This document shows, piece by piece, positions 43,404-55,654 of a DNA stretch of 64,000 nt (the stretch's first letter is position 1; each line of letters begins with the position of its first letter). A program made the position numbers and the translations under genes. Source of the stretch: Turnera subulata (Eukaryota; Streptophyta; Magnoliopsida; Malpighiales; Passifloraceae); the NCBI GenBank assembly GCA_028386065.3, contig JAKUCV010001701.1, positions 1 to 64,000 on the forward strand, written 5' to 3'. Below the pieces are notes generated by a model, which saw nothing but the letters and a program-made list of their open reading frames with translations, did no database searches and was not told the origin of the DNA.

Positions 43404-46103
43404 ATCTCCCACTTGCACTAAAGCCAATCATCCATGTATCTAATACCAATGGATGTAGCATGACCATCATGCTTTCGCTGTGTGAGCGGCTTAGTCAATG
43501 GATCTGCTACATTGTTCCTAAAAGGAACTATGCACAGCCTCAGTTGTAGAGTCGACAATTATTTCTTGCTTGGAACTCTTCTAGAAAACAGCACTACCTC
43601 CAAGACAAAACACATAACCTGACTGCGATCTAAAATGACCCCTGTCAGTTTGGAAGCTAGCTTCTGTGTAACCCTTTACAACAAGCTCATCAACGCTTCT
43701 GTATACAAGGAATGCATCCTTAGTCCTTCTCAAGTACTTAAGGATGTCCTTAACCGCTGTCCAGTGATTTTCACCGGGATCAGAATGATATCTGCTTGTG
43801 ACACTCAAAGCATATGTGACATCCGGTCGAGTACATAGCATGGCATACATGATAGATCCTATTGCTGATGCATAAGGAATCTTACTCATCCGCTCTCTCT
43901 CCTTAGATGTACTAGGACATTGATTCTTTGAGAGAGATATGCCATGTGACATCGGTAAGAAACCTTTCTTAGAATCTTGCATGCTAAACCTCTTTAGCAC
44001 CTTGTCAATATATGTACTTTGACTTAGCCCAAGAAGCCTTTTGGTTCTATCTCTATAGATCTTTATACCTAGCATGTAGGCAGCTTCTCCTATGTCCTTC
44101 ACTGAGAGATTCTTTCCTAACCAAGTCTTTGCAGACTGTAGTGTCGGAATATCATTCCCAATGAGTAGAATGTCGTCAACATACAATAACAAGAAAACGA
44201 TTATGCTCCCACTAACCTTCTTGTAAACACATGGCTCATCTTCATTTTTAATAAAACCAAACTGTTTGATTACTTCATCAAAACAAAGATTCCAACTCCT
44301 AGAAGCTTGCTTTAATCCATAAATGGATCTTTGCAGCTTGCATACCCTGTTAGCATTTTCTGGAGTGACAAAACCTTCAGGTTGTGTCATGTACACATCC
44401 TCTGAAAGATTTCCATTAAGGAAAGCGGTTTTGACATCCATTTGCCATATCTCATAATCATAGTATGCTGATATAGCTAATAAAATCCGGATGGATTTAA
44501 CCATGGCAACTGGTGAGAAAGTTTCATCATAGTCAATACCATGAACTTGCTTAAAACCTTTCGCAACCAATCGCCCTTTAAAGGTAATCATATTACCATT
44601 CATGTTGGTCTTTTTCTTAAAGGCCCACTTGCACCCAATAGGTTTTACCCCTTCAGGTGGATCAACCAAGGTCCATACCTTGTTTTCATACATGGATTTC
44701 ATCTCCAAATTCATGGCTTCTAGCCACTTCTTAGAGTTTGGACCCGTAATAGCCTGCTGATAGGAAGTGGGCTCATCCTCTTCTATGAGCATCACATCTC
44801 CAGTATGAGTCAAAAGAAATCCATATCTCTCAGGCTCATACCGAGTCCTATCAGACCTATGTGGTCCATGTGTTACAGGCACAGGATTTTCACCCACAAC
44901 ATCTTGTGGTTCCTGTCCTTTTTCCATCTCAGCCTCTATACCTCGAACTTCTTCGAGTTCTATTTTCCTCCCACTGATCTTTCTAGAAATAAATTCTCTT
45001 TCTTGAAAAATAGTAGTACGAGCAACAAACACTTTGTGCTCTGTGGGATTATAGAAATAATATCCTTTAGTTTCCTTAGGATATCCAATACAGAGGCACT
45101 TGACGGATTTAGGGCCGAGTTTATCTGATGCTTCTCGTCTCACGAAAGCCTCACAACCCCAAATCCTCATAAAAGACAAATTGGGACGCTTCCCAGTCCA
45201 TATCTCATATGGTGTCTTTTCAACCGATTTAGATGGAACACGGTTAAGTGTAAAGGCAACACTTAATAATGCATGACCCCAAAATGAAGAAGGAAGGTCA
45301 GCTTGACTCATCATAGAACGAACCATGTCTAACAAAGTTCTATTCCTCCTTTCGGATATACCATTCCATTGAGGTGTTCCTGGTGGAGTAAGTTGTGATA
45401 CTATACCACATTTCGTTAGATGATCCAGAAAATTTCGATCTAAGTATTCACCTCCTCGATCAGATCGAAGCATTTTAATACTCTTGCCGAGTTGATTCTG
45501 TACTTCATTCTTGAATTCTTCGAACTTTTCAAAGGATTCTGACTTGTGTTTCATTAGATACACATAGCCATATCCACCGTAATCATTAGTAAATGTAATG
45601 AAGTATTGAAATCCACCTCTAGCCTGTGTTGACATAGGTCTGCATACATCAGAATGTATAGGACCTAACAAGTCCGAAGCTCTATCACCTTTACCAGCAA
45701 GAGGAGCCTTCGTCATTTTGCCTAATAAACATGACTCACATGTCTCATATGATTCAAAATCAAATGAGTTTAAATGTCCATCTTTATGGAGTTTAGAAAT
45801 ACGAGTCTCACTTATATGGCCCAAACGACAATGCCAGAGATAGGTTTCATTAGAATCATTTAATCTAACCTTCTTCGTATTAATGTTATAAATTGGTGTT
45901 TCTAGGTTTAGAACATATAAACCATTCCTTAAATATGAACCACCATAATAAATATCATTGAAATAAATAGAACAACAATTGTTCTTTATTACAAATGAAA
46001 AACCTTTCTTGTCCAGACAAGAAACATAAATCAAATTCCTGCTTATGGTAGGTACATAATAACAATCGTCAAGTTCTAAAACCAAACCACTCGGTAAGGA
46101 CAA
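43404..46103 (-). pseudogene. pol: Pol of copia K: integrase, RT, RNase H
   Basis: The frame from 46103 to 43581 is 840 codons without a stop. The GAG-pre-integrase part has the zinc motif WHCRLGHISETRI...CESCLLGK. The integrase core has DLLGPIHSDVCRPM, FTNDYGGYG and GISERRNRTLLD. RT follows with KWAFKKKTNMNG and the active site YVDD (about 44171-44183), then copia RNase H with CTRPDVTYALS and RSQSGYVFCLGGSAV. A TAG replaces the expected Trp codon after GGSAVF. Beyond it KSSKQE and DSTTEA are readable, but the frame then jumps to NNVADPLTK-like sequence near 43500, so part of RNase H is deleted. The central pol is unusually well preserved. Confidence 0.9.
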
Positions 46104-46120
46104 ACAGTAAGTTCCTACGG

Positions 46121-47127
46121 CTAATGCAGCAACTCTTGCTCATTTCCAACGCGCAGGTCTTTCTCACCCTTTGCTAATCTTCTACTCTTTCCCAGTTCCT
46201 GCACATTTACACAAATGTGAGAACCACAACTGGTATCTAATACCCATGATGCAGAGATAGAGATATTAGCTTCTATAACAAAAATACCTGAAGCGGAAGT
46301 CTTACTTCCCTTATGTTTCTTCACCTCTTCAAGGTAAATAGGGCAGTTACACTTCCAATGGCCAGGTTTGTTACAATGGAAACATTGCCCTTCCTTTGCA
46401 ATACCACCTTTGGGTTTCAGCACTTGCGAAGAAGATGAACCAAATTTTTTGGCAGATTTCTTCTTCTTGCTTTTCCCCTTTCCTTTGTTATTTCCAAGCA
46501 CCAATATGTTGTTGGATTTATTTGCCTTCATCTGTTGCTCAACTGTTCCTAACATGTTAAGCAACTCAGACAAGGATTTGTCAAGATGGTTCATATTGAA
46601 ATTCATGACAAATTGGCTGTAACTATCCGACAACGATTGAAGGACTAGAACAACAACCAACTCCTTCTGAAAGGAAAACCCAGACCCTCAAGGCTCTCAA
46701 TGTATCCAATCATCTTGAGCACATGAGGCCTGACTGGTGATGACTCATCCATCTTGCATTGAAACAATACCTTTGAGGTCTCATACCTCTCATGCCTAGC
46801 TTGCTCTTCAAAGAGCATTTTCAGGTGTTCGATCATATCAAAAGCACCCAATTTCATATGTTGCTTCTCAAGCTCAAAGTCCATGTTAACCAGTATAAGG
46901 CAAACGACATCCAATGCATCATCGACATGCTTCTTGTAAGCATCTCTTTTTACCCTAGTAGCATTAGGAGCCGGTTTAATAGGAACAGGCCCTTCAAGGA
47001 CATACAATTTCTTTTCTTGTTTGAGGACTATCCTCAAATTGCGATGCCACTTTAGGAAGTTATTCCCATTCAGGTTTTCCTTCTCAAGGACCGATCGCAG
47101 AGATTGTGTACTAGTATTTTGTGGCAT
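46121..47127 (-). pseudogene. gag: Gag and protease of copia K
   Basis: The ATG is at 47127 (MPQNTSTQSLRSVLEKENLN). The frame runs to 46645 with the copia gag pattern FLKWHRNLRIVLKQEKKLY and ARHERYETSKVLFQCKM. A frameshift at about 46650 leads to the next frame (46121-46660): LSELLNMLGTVEQQM, a Lys-rich stretch, the zinc knuckle CFHCNKPGHWKCNC, and the protease active site WVLDTSCGSHIC, where the usual DTG or DSG reads DTS. A second frameshift near 46110 separates it from pol. It is a decayed copy. Confidence 0.88.
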
Positions 47128-48610
47128 GATAACTCTACAACATTGATCAAATCACACAAATAAGAGTCATATATACATAAATCATTTAACAAGGAATTCT
47201 ATTAATTGATGCTCTTACTACATAAATCAAGATAATTATAAGTAGACCAAGATCCGTATTTCACTACAAGATAAGTCAGCTTTGGCTGAACACTTATATC
47301 ATAGTTATTTAGGTAGACAACTCTTGTCAATTACATCTCATGTAACTATTGGATAGTTGAATGAACAACACTTGTTCTTGTCTATCTCATAGACTTAGCC
47401 CAACTCCTTGCCTCTAAGTCCTCAATCCTATTGAGATGACCTAGTTAAGTTCAACCCATAACAAGCAGTTCGGATATTACAATTATCCCGTCGCACCATG
47501 CTAGGATAAATATTGGCACCTTGCTTTGGCAAAACCTACCAAGTATTGATCTAAGCAATGATGAGTGCTTATCATGGAAGGCAACACAAGACATCAACAT
47601 ATTATTCCTGTACATCACATGCATGTTCTTGATAAATCATATATTGATGTTTTTGTAAATTTGGAAACCAAAAATACATAAGAACATCGATGTCTAACAC
47701 TGAACATCGATGTTGTGAGAATCTGATTCTCCCAACTACTTGGCAGTGTTCAAGAACATCGATGTTTAACTCTTGAACATCGATGTCTGACTCTTGAACA
47801 TTGATGTCTGACTCTTGAACATCGATGTTTAACTCTTAAATATCGATGTTTGAGATTTCTGGAACTCGAAACCTTTCGGTAGAGCCCATGAACATCGATG
47901 TTTAAAACACGAACTTCGATGTTTTTGAGAATCTAGAACTCCAAACTATTTGGCAGAACTCAAGAACATCGATGTTTAACTTGTGAACAACGATGTCTAG
48001 GAGTTTCTGGAAGTTCAAGATTTCTGGCAGTAGTTTTAAACATCGATGTCTAACTTTTAAACATTCGATGTTTGAGAATTCTGGAATCTCAAAACTAATT
48101 TGGCAGTGCTCCAGAACATCGATGTTTAACTCTTGAACATCGATGTTCGAAGTGTTCTGCCAAGGCCAATCGTCATGAGAACATCGATGTTTAACTCTTG
48201 AACATCGATGTTTTTGAGATTCGGCCAAAGCCAGTCTTCATTAGAACATCGATGTTTGTCACACAACATCGACGTTTGGAAGATCCGGCCAAGGCAAAAC
48301 TCATGTGAACATCGCTCTTTGTCTCACAAACATCGATGTTTTGGCCTTGCTGCACTAGAACGACAATCGTTCCATACAAAAACCGACAATCGATTTTTCC
48401 TTGTCGAACTCATTCGACTTACTGCCATAAACACCTTGATTGATATCACATACCAATCAAGCATTCATTGTCAGTACACTTTTGACAAACATCAATCTAA
48501 ACATGTATCATGTATACAAAATTGAAATTCAACATATCACATACGCAAATGAATTCAGCATATCACATATACTAAGATGAACATCTAATTCGGTTTAGCG
48601 TTTCACAAGA
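47128..48610 (-). other. Long leader of copia K
   Basis: 1.48 kb between PBS and gag. 47140-47670 shows no recognisable features. 47681-48342 is a palindrome-rich repeat array. Reading frames across the array are repeat artefacts. Confidence 0.7.
47681..48342. repeat. Array of AACATCGATGTT palindromes
   Basis: 14 exact CATCGATG cores and about 7 one- or two-base variants occur in 660 bp. They are often paired at about 21-bp spacing (aacatcgatgtttaactctt, then gaacatcgatg) within longer units that also contain tttggcag and tctggaa. Each core with its flanks is a perfect or near-perfect 12-bp palindrome. Confidence 0.92.
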
Positions 48611-48624
48611 GGCTCCGCTACCAC
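48611..48624 (-). other. Primer-binding site of K, variant iMet type
   Basis: The minus strand reads GTGGTAGCGGAGCC directly after the LTR end ...CTTACA. It shares with L the change from TATCAG to TAGCGG. Confidence 0.7.
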
Positions 48625-50062
48625 TGTAAGTATCCGGACATGCAAACTTGATAATCAAACATGCAATAGAAAAACCCAGTACTCATGGAGGATCCAAGTG
48701 AACCCGACAAGAACCCGACAAGAAATCCGGCTCCTCTACGGTATCCTAACGAGCCGACGATGCCCAGCTAGCAATCGTCTCACGATCACCAACCCGAGCA
48801 CTTCCGAACTGCAGTGCTAGCTGCAGAAAACCGAGAGCTAGAACTTGTGTTTGATGTGTTTCTTTCTTTCTCAAAGAAAGGTGTGCGTGTGTGTTCTTGC
48901 AACTCTGAAAAACTCTCTCAAGTCTTAAAACCAGAATGAATTCACAAGCATCATCTGATTATGCATACACTAATCCCACTCAACAAAAGCATGAGATAAT
49001 TGCCAACACCCTTGGCCCATCATGATTAAGATTCCACCATTATCAAGTCTAATCATGTCTCCACTTTGCATTATTGGAATTACACATCACAAGGCATCTA
49101 ATTTGGTTGAATAATTCAGACAATTAGTGAACCAAATCAATCCAAAATGACCCTGGTCCAAACACCTAGTCGAATCACGGTCCAACAATGGTTCAACCAC
49201 CAGCTCGAATCAACAGTTCTAAGTGTGTGACCCTGTAGGCACTTGTAACGTTTGGAAATAATTGTAAAATCTCATTTTACAATTATAAATAATGAGCAGC
49301 GTCTAGCAACACATCATTGCTACCCAAACGACAAGATCAGTACTGATTCATTATGCCTCGGAACATGTCATCGTCCTTTCGTCACATTATCAAGATTAAT
49401 CACGAGACATGGAATAAATCAATCTCGTATATGTTTAATCTCATTTTTTTGATCCCTGAGTTAACTGTGTAGAACGGATACTAATGATATCACCATATCA
49501 CATAATCCGAGCGTGGCCATGCATTTACAGTTCAACTCTATCAAGAGGCCCATCTGATAATATATACCCGTTATAAGGGTTGGACGAATCCCATCTTGAT
49601 CATACAAAACGCACTACACATTATATCATATACCCAACGATTACACTAAAGTCTTCTCAATTACGAAAAGCCAAGAGTAATATCAAAGTATATGACTCAT
49701 ATGTTGGGAACCTTGGTGATCTCAGGTCTAAGGATAATACATAAGAACCCCTAATGACAATCATATAACGTTCCATGTAGTGTTCTTATGTTGGTTCGGT
49801 CCAGTCCACAAGTTCTATAACTTGTACCCATATGTAGGATTCATATCTCATATAATTCTCAACATACGCTAGTGTTAATTTACTATTATAACCCATCCAT
49901 AATAATAATCGACTAGGGACATTTAAGAATATAAAATATTCTAGGGTTATAAATATGTGCAAGCGTTTTTCTCATAAACATATTTATTGGAATAACCTTA
50001 ATGTATATACATGACTATATACAGTCATCCAATGATTGGTTTTTGGGCATATTACACTAACA
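48625..50062 (-). mobile_element. 5' LTR of copia K
   Basis: A 1438-bp partner of 41856-43403, with start and end as given for element K. It lacks the long G run and most of the ccaacca repeats of the 3' copy. Confidence 0.9.
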
Positions 50063-50112
50063 GTCCCTATGCCAGACCTAAAAAAGATATGCAATTTTGG
50101 TCTGAAGATGAG

Positions 50113-51940
50113 TGATAACTTCTAAATGTTTGTGTTTTTATGATGGTTTTGAATGACGTTTACTATGTATTCTTGGTCGATTATGTATATAATCTTTATT
50201 TTATTGTGTGTTTTCATGAATTGTGTCAATTAGTACTTCAATTTTGCTGATTAGGTGTTTTTACCAGGAATTTATCGTTTTTATTGAAGAATGAATGCTT
50301 TTTAGCCATGTTTGGAAACCAGGCCCAATTTAGGAAACTTTCTGCAGTGAGAACAACCGACTATTTTGATGATTTTGTGTGTTCTAGGCACTGAAATTAA
50401 GTGAGACTAATTGGAGATGAAACTAGACTTCCAGAGCTTTCTATGGATTAAATTTTTGGAAGTGTCTACAAGGAGCAGTAATTATTTTAATCCAGCCCCG
50501 GATGCAGAGTTTTCTATGCCAACCCAGGCCCAGTGTTTCAACGACATCTTGAGCTACCGAAGTCCAATTGAAGAGTTCTTTTTCATAGAAAGAAAGCTGA
50601 GAGAATTATCTAGAAATGTTTAGAAGAGCCCAACGCCCAGTTCGGACGTCTTCTAGGAGTTAAGTGGCGTGCAAGTTTCGGGTCAGAAAGCACGCAAAAG
50701 TCCAACTTGGAGTGCAAGTGAAGAATTCAATTTCCATTCAAAGAAGGAGAGCCCCACCAACTTCAAGCAGCTAAATACAGTATAAAAGGACCCCCTAGGT
50801 CGACATATTCAGGAGGCAGAAGTCAGAGGGCGAAGCTCTGCCGAATTGGTTAGTGATTAGGTCACACAAACTAGTAGGGTTAGGGTTTTCACTCTTTTGG
50901 ATCCTCTAGGTGGTGCCGAATTTCTTATCCAATTTCAAAGGTTATTCCCCACAACAATTCAATGTTTTTCCAGCAAGATTTGAAGGTTCAAAGTCACAAA
51001 ATCACCAGTCCAATTGCAGCAGAAGTTGTCACCAGAGGAGCACAAGTCGTCGCCATCATCACCAACACAAATCGGCTACCCGACTTCACTACTCTCTCTT
51101 TTATTCGATTTTCTTTCTGTTTAATTGTTTACTTGATGAATTATCATGATAATATGTTTGATTACTATTTTATTATGATGAACTAATTCTCTATTCTAGG
51201 ATTAGGGATGTAGCCAATGACTTCTTTGGTTTTATTATATATGGTTTGATGTTTATTCAATTGATTGTGTTGATTGTTCAATCTATGTGTGCCGAATTTA
51301 TTATCTACTTTGGATTGATTCTTATTGATTGCAACATGCAAGAGCTGCGTGATTTATATGATGATACGTAGAAGAACATAGATTGATTGATGCTAAAATA
51401 TGCGAGAGCTGATAGTTTCTTAGGGTTTGATTGATTGTTTTGTGCTTAATGAGTTTAGTATTGATGCTAGGCTATGCAAGAGCTAGGTAGTAATCTTCGC
51501 TAAATAATTGATTCAACATGAGAGAGTTGAGGATTAAGACATTAGAAACAATTGCCCACAATCACAAATCAATAGGAGATATCGATTCCACGCATAATAA
51601 ACCTAGATAGTAATTGTGTGAACCCCGATTTCCTAGATTGCTTTAGATATTGATAGAACTACACTTTAGATTAAGACAGCGATTTTATTTCTTTTTATTT
51701 GTTAATTTCGACATCACTCTTTTATTTGATTTGCCTAGATAATCGTAAGTTGTGACATTATGTAGTACTTATTTCCCTTGTTCCGTGGATCGACCTTGAT
51801 TAGACTACTACACTACATAGTACACTGTGCGCTTGCAGTTAACAATTGTTGCGTTTACTCGTGAGTTATTTGTGTGTCGTGTTGTGAATTGATCAAGAAT
51901 TATAAATTTGAAAAATCACGCGTAAATAAAATGCTTCAAG
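50113..51940 (+). mobile_element. 5' LTR of Athila H
   Basis: It starts TGATAACTTCTAAATG. TATA (tataaaagg) is at 50781-50789. The right end is uncertain (between about 51845 and 51945) because no partner is present. Motifs such as agttcttttt and ggaaccaggccca parallel F's LTR in layout but not in sequence. Confidence 0.65.
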
Positions 51941-51946
51941 CTTTTC

Positions 51947-51963
51947 TGGCGCCGTTGCCGGGG
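51947..51963 (+). other. Primer-binding site of H, tRNA-Asp(GTC)
   Basis: TGGCGCCGTTGCCGGGG is identical to the site of F at 30952-30968. Confidence 0.92.
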
Positions 51964-52092
51964 AACAAACGGTTTTAACACTATTGAGATTGCAGCTAGA
52001 TTACTTTAGGTTTTATTTTTCGCATTAGTTTCTTCTTATTTTATTTAATCGATTTTTGCTTTTTTTTTATACAGTGTTGTCGATTTTGGTTG

Positions 52093-53649
52093 ATGCCCAA
52101 GACAAGACGCGGTGCTTCATCGAGTCCAATTCCTGAGACCAATCCGGAGATCGAGAGAACATTACACAAGCAACTACGTGCGAACAAGCGAAAGCAGAAG
52201 CAAGTCGTAGAGCCTGTGGAGTTTCTTCAAGACACTGAAATAGAAGCAGAAGCAGAAGTTGTAGCAGATAATTTTGAGACAGACATCATGGCAGAAGAAG
52301 GAAACAAGACATTGCATGACTACGCAACACCGGTTTCGTGTAGTCGAGCATTGCAAGGCCAGCAATCAATGCCAACAATTTCGAACTGAAGACAACACTC
52401 ATTCACATGGTGCAACAGGAACAATTTGGAGGCTTGGATAGTGAGGACCCGAATCAACATCTACAGACGTTTACGGAGATTTGTGATTTGATCAAGATCA
52501 ATGGGGCGACTGATGATGTAATTTGACTTCGATTATTCCCGTTTTTTTAGCAAGGCAAGGCTAAGAAGTGGTTGAAGTCAGGAGCAACTGGAACATACAA
52601 GACATGGGAGGAGCTTTCAAAGGCTTTTCTTGCCAAATATTATCCACCTAATAAAGCAGCACGTATCCGGAGCAAGATTACATCATTCACTCAATACGAT
52701 GGAGAAAGTTTTTGTGAAGCGTGGGAACGTTACAAGGATCTTATTCAAGGACGCCCACAACATGGATTACCCGAATGGCTTGTAGTTCAATCGTTCTTTA
52801 ATGGTTTAAATGAGCCTTTGCGCATGAGTTTGGACGCAGCTTCAGGAGGGGCTTTCACGGCGCAAGCACCCGATGTGGCATATCAGAAGATGGAGACGAT
52901 GGCGAGTAATAGTTACTAGAGCTCTTCACGATCAAACAACAATCGAGTAGTTGGAATTCTGGAAGTGGAGACAGTGACAATGCTTAATTCGAAGCTAGAT
53001 TCTTTGAGTCAGTAGGTGAAATCATGTGTTGCTGCTATTATGCTGAGTTTAATATGTGATAAATGTGCAGGTGTTGGACACAATTCAATGAATTGTCCAA
53101 CCGGAGACGACTTGACGGTTGAGCAGATGAACTACATTCATCAACACCAACAACAACGAGGACCCTACACCAACACATACAATCCAGAATGGAGGAATCA
53201 TCCTAATTTTTCATGGAGGGAGAGCAACCCGAACCAGGAAGGCAACTATCAAAGGAACGATTATGGGCAGAAGAGTTCAAGCATGCAAATTCCAAAGAAT
53301 CAAGACATGGATCTTACATCTATGATGAAAGCCATAATGGAGATTCAACGTATACAAATGGAGATGATGCAAGGATTCAACAATCGGATGGCGAATATGG
53401 AGACTCACTCGAAGACGCTTGAGACACAACTTGCACAGCAAGCAGAGGCGATCATGAGGACACTTGGAAACCTACTGAACAGCCCACAGTTAATCCGAGA
53501 GAGCAAGACAAGGCTATAGCACTTAAAAGCGGAAAGAAATTAGACAATCCCTATCAACCTAAAGAAGATGAAGCCGACACCATCATTAAGCAAGAAGAAG
53601 AAGATGAGCAACCGAAAGTAGAGAAGCAGTTACCTGAAAAGGGAGCACG
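52093..53649 (+). pseudogene. gag: Gag of Athila H, truncated
   Basis: It starts at ATG 52093 (MPKTRRGASSS), with an N-terminal basic/acidic region to about 52360. A frameshift leads into MVQQEQFGGLDSEDPNQHLQ. Two stops follow (about 52525 and 52548), then a clear Athila capsid segment at 52572-52919: GTYKTWEELSKAFLAKYYPP, GESFCEAWERYKDLI, LDAASGGAF. After a TAG the zinc knuckle CDKCAGVGHNSMNC appears at about 53057-53100. Gln/Asn-rich sequence follows, and another frameshift near 53500. The last frame (REQDKAIALKSGKKLDNP) is cut at 53649 by element M. Protease and pol are missing. Confidence 0.85.
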
Positions 53650-55480
53650 TGAGAACCCGGAATTTTCTCACCTCCGTGACAATCGATGGAGTCGCCACCC
53701 AAGTTTTATTACCGTGGAAAAACTCAGGAAAAACCAAAGAATAACTCCATATACCCACAAAGCAACCAGATTAGCAAACCAGAAACGCCAGACTCGGGGG
53801 TTCGTCATGAATAGGAAGGTATGAGGCACCCCATCCATGCTTGGGCGAAATAATATGCAATTTAAGCGAATACTTGTGTTTTAGTGCTTGTGTGCGAGTG
53901 TGTAAACCAGATTTACAACAGCATATAATCATCAAAACAGCATGCAAAGCAGAGAATTAAAAGAACAAAAGAGAAGAGAAAAGGTTAAAACATAATTTGG
54001 CTTGCGTCTCCGCCACTAGAGACATCCTACGTACCCTGGCGACCGGGTTCAAAGCTCACGTAGTTCTTAGATTGAAAACAAACACTCAAGCAAACATTTC
54101 AGCATCGCCATAGCATCAAATCAGCAGCAAACATGGCGATTTAGAATCAAATAGAGTTTAGAACACTTACCATGAGTTTCTGGACAGAAACTAGAGTCGA
54201 CTTGCACCTGCTATTAAGCGAGACAAACGATCGATTCAGCCTCCAAGCTCAGCATAACAGTCATAGATCTCCCTCTTAGCTTTCCATAGAGTCCAAGATC
54301 GCAGAAATCGGAGGTCTAGAACTCTAGATATGAATTAATTACCTGGACTGCACGCTGCAAGAGCCTCTACGCGAGTTCTTCACGTTCTTGACCTCGGGAT
54401 TGCGAGTGATTGCCCCTAAGCCCTTGAATTAGACTCCTTCTATGTAAAGACTAATAATAAAACACAACAAGAACAAAACCACGTGAGATCTCAGAGAGAA
54501 AAGCAATAGGAATTGAAGAATAAATCAAATCTAAAGAGTATCTCCAAGCTAATGCGCTTTAGGGTGTGTGTTGAGAGAAAATTCGATAAATTGAGTGCTT
54601 TACCACTACTCAACGTTGCCTCCCCTTCTCTATAAACCATAGGGACTAATATATAGTGTATAATTCGTCCATAGGTGGGTTTAAGACTCCTAGATCAGAC
54701 TGGAAGCAAAATCCTTGACTTGCTCACCAAGTTGGTGCTTTACCTGTTTTCTAACTTGTAATTTGCACGCCGATTTCCACCATGTAGACGACGAAATAAA
54801 ACTCTGTGCCCTGCTTAAAAGTTCTAGATAATTCTTCTATCTTTCTGACCATATAAAGAAATCCTAAAATGGAATTCTGTAGCTCGAGATATCGCAAAAC
54901 TAGTGGGCCTAGGTCGGTGATAGATTTCTGAACGGCTGGGCCAAATTTAATCAATTACTGCTCTTAATCTACTGGATCAAAAATTATGTAATTTATATCC
55001 AAGAAATCCCTATGAGTCTACTTTTGTCTCCAACTAGTTTCATGTCGATTGGACCGCGGAAGCTCCCGGAATCGTTAATTAAGTGGGTTGTGCCCGCTGC
55101 AGAGAAAGTTGCCAAAATAGGACCACTTAACCGACATGGCGCGGCGGTCGTCACGACATGACCGCTGTGTCATGGCGGTCTTCCAAGGATGTCCGCCCGG
55201 ACCTGGCGGTCGTTGCGAGAGGTCCGCTGGGTCCGGGTTACTGTTCACATTATTCCTATTTTGTCCAGTTTTTCTATGAATTCCGATTTTTGTGCGCAAA
55301 GTCAGGATTCTATTCCTTTTCCTTAATTCCATTGCTTACACTCTATTATTCCTCTTGTTTCCACAAAATTAGGTTTCTAAGGCAAATTAAAGTCCAAAAA
55401 TTAGTAAAATTAACCTTGGGCTCTAAAATACAGTAAAAACCAATAGAATAAAATTTGGTGGCGAAATTTGGGTGTTCACA
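53650..55480 (-). mobile_element. 3' LTR of element M (left)
   Basis: 1831 bp, plus-strand ends TGAGAACCCGGAATT and gggtgttcaca. A TATA-like CACTATATATTAG lies at 54645-54657 (minus). The GGCGGTC/GACCGC block is at 55141-55225 and the CTACGT/ACGTAG dyad at 54029-54063. About 105 bp (around 54075-54175) are absent from the right LTR. Confidence 0.85.
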
Positions 55481-55654
55481 GATGCCCCTCGTTGATGAGG
55501 GTCTAAGAATTTAGGCACGAAACAACGCAATTGAACACACAAATTTAGAAAAAAAATAATACACGTGGACGTGCTCTTGATTGTGATACCATGATGCCTG
55601 ACAATGCTTACTTGAGGTTTTTCCATTGGGGATGGAAGATTTCAGTGTTTAGAG
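55481..55654 (-). other. Polypurine tract and adjoining 3' sequence of M
   Basis: The minus-strand sequence CATCAACGAGGGGCATC abuts the 3' LTR start. It is followed by unique sequence. Confidence 0.6.

Larger units (their letters stand above)
41856..50062 (-). mobile_element. Element K: Ty1/copia retrotransposon
   Basis: Reads right to left: 5' LTR 48625-50062, PBS 48611-48624, repeat-rich leader, gag-protease, integrase, RT, RNase H, purine tract, 3' LTR 41856-43403. LTR ends are TGTTAGTGTAATATG and GGATACTTACA on the element strand. The flanks ctccc (41851-41855) and gtccc (50063-50067) differ at one base. The integrase-before-RT order defines copia. Confidence 0.92.
41796..50112 (+). pseudogene. 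gag: Copia gag start of element L, split by element K
   Basis: ATG 41796 opens MAYDKCQQSSIL, then TGA, then WNTVQTP up to 41855. Element K (41856-50062) interrupts. On the far side the frame continues as YARPKKDMQFWSEDE at 50068-50112, which is gag-like. Athila H then interrupts it at 50113 and no further L sequence follows. Reading through the junction supports K's insertion into L's gag with a short target duplication (ctccc/gtccc). It is a fragment of about 35 codons. Confidence 0.6.
50113..53649 (+). mobile_element. Element H: 5' part of an Athila-type element
   Basis: LTR, tRNA-Asp PBS and gag are present. The element is cut at 53649 by the LTR of M, and no H sequence is seen on the other side of M. 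The start TGATAACTTC follows L's gag. It is a different family from F by LTR sequence. Confidence 0.8.

Noticed and set aside
46368..47055. Plus-strand frames over copia K gag
   Set aside because: They are antisense shadows of a clear gag and protease on the minus strand.
47902..48228. Minus-strand 108-codon frame with NIDVQELNIDV-type repeats
   Set aside because: It is the translation of the ATCGAT repeat array, not a conserved protein.
47681..48342. CRISPR-like regularly spaced repeats
   Set aside because: Spacing is irregular, the spacers are themselves repeated, and the array is the leader of a plant copia element. It is a palindrome-rich tandem repeat.
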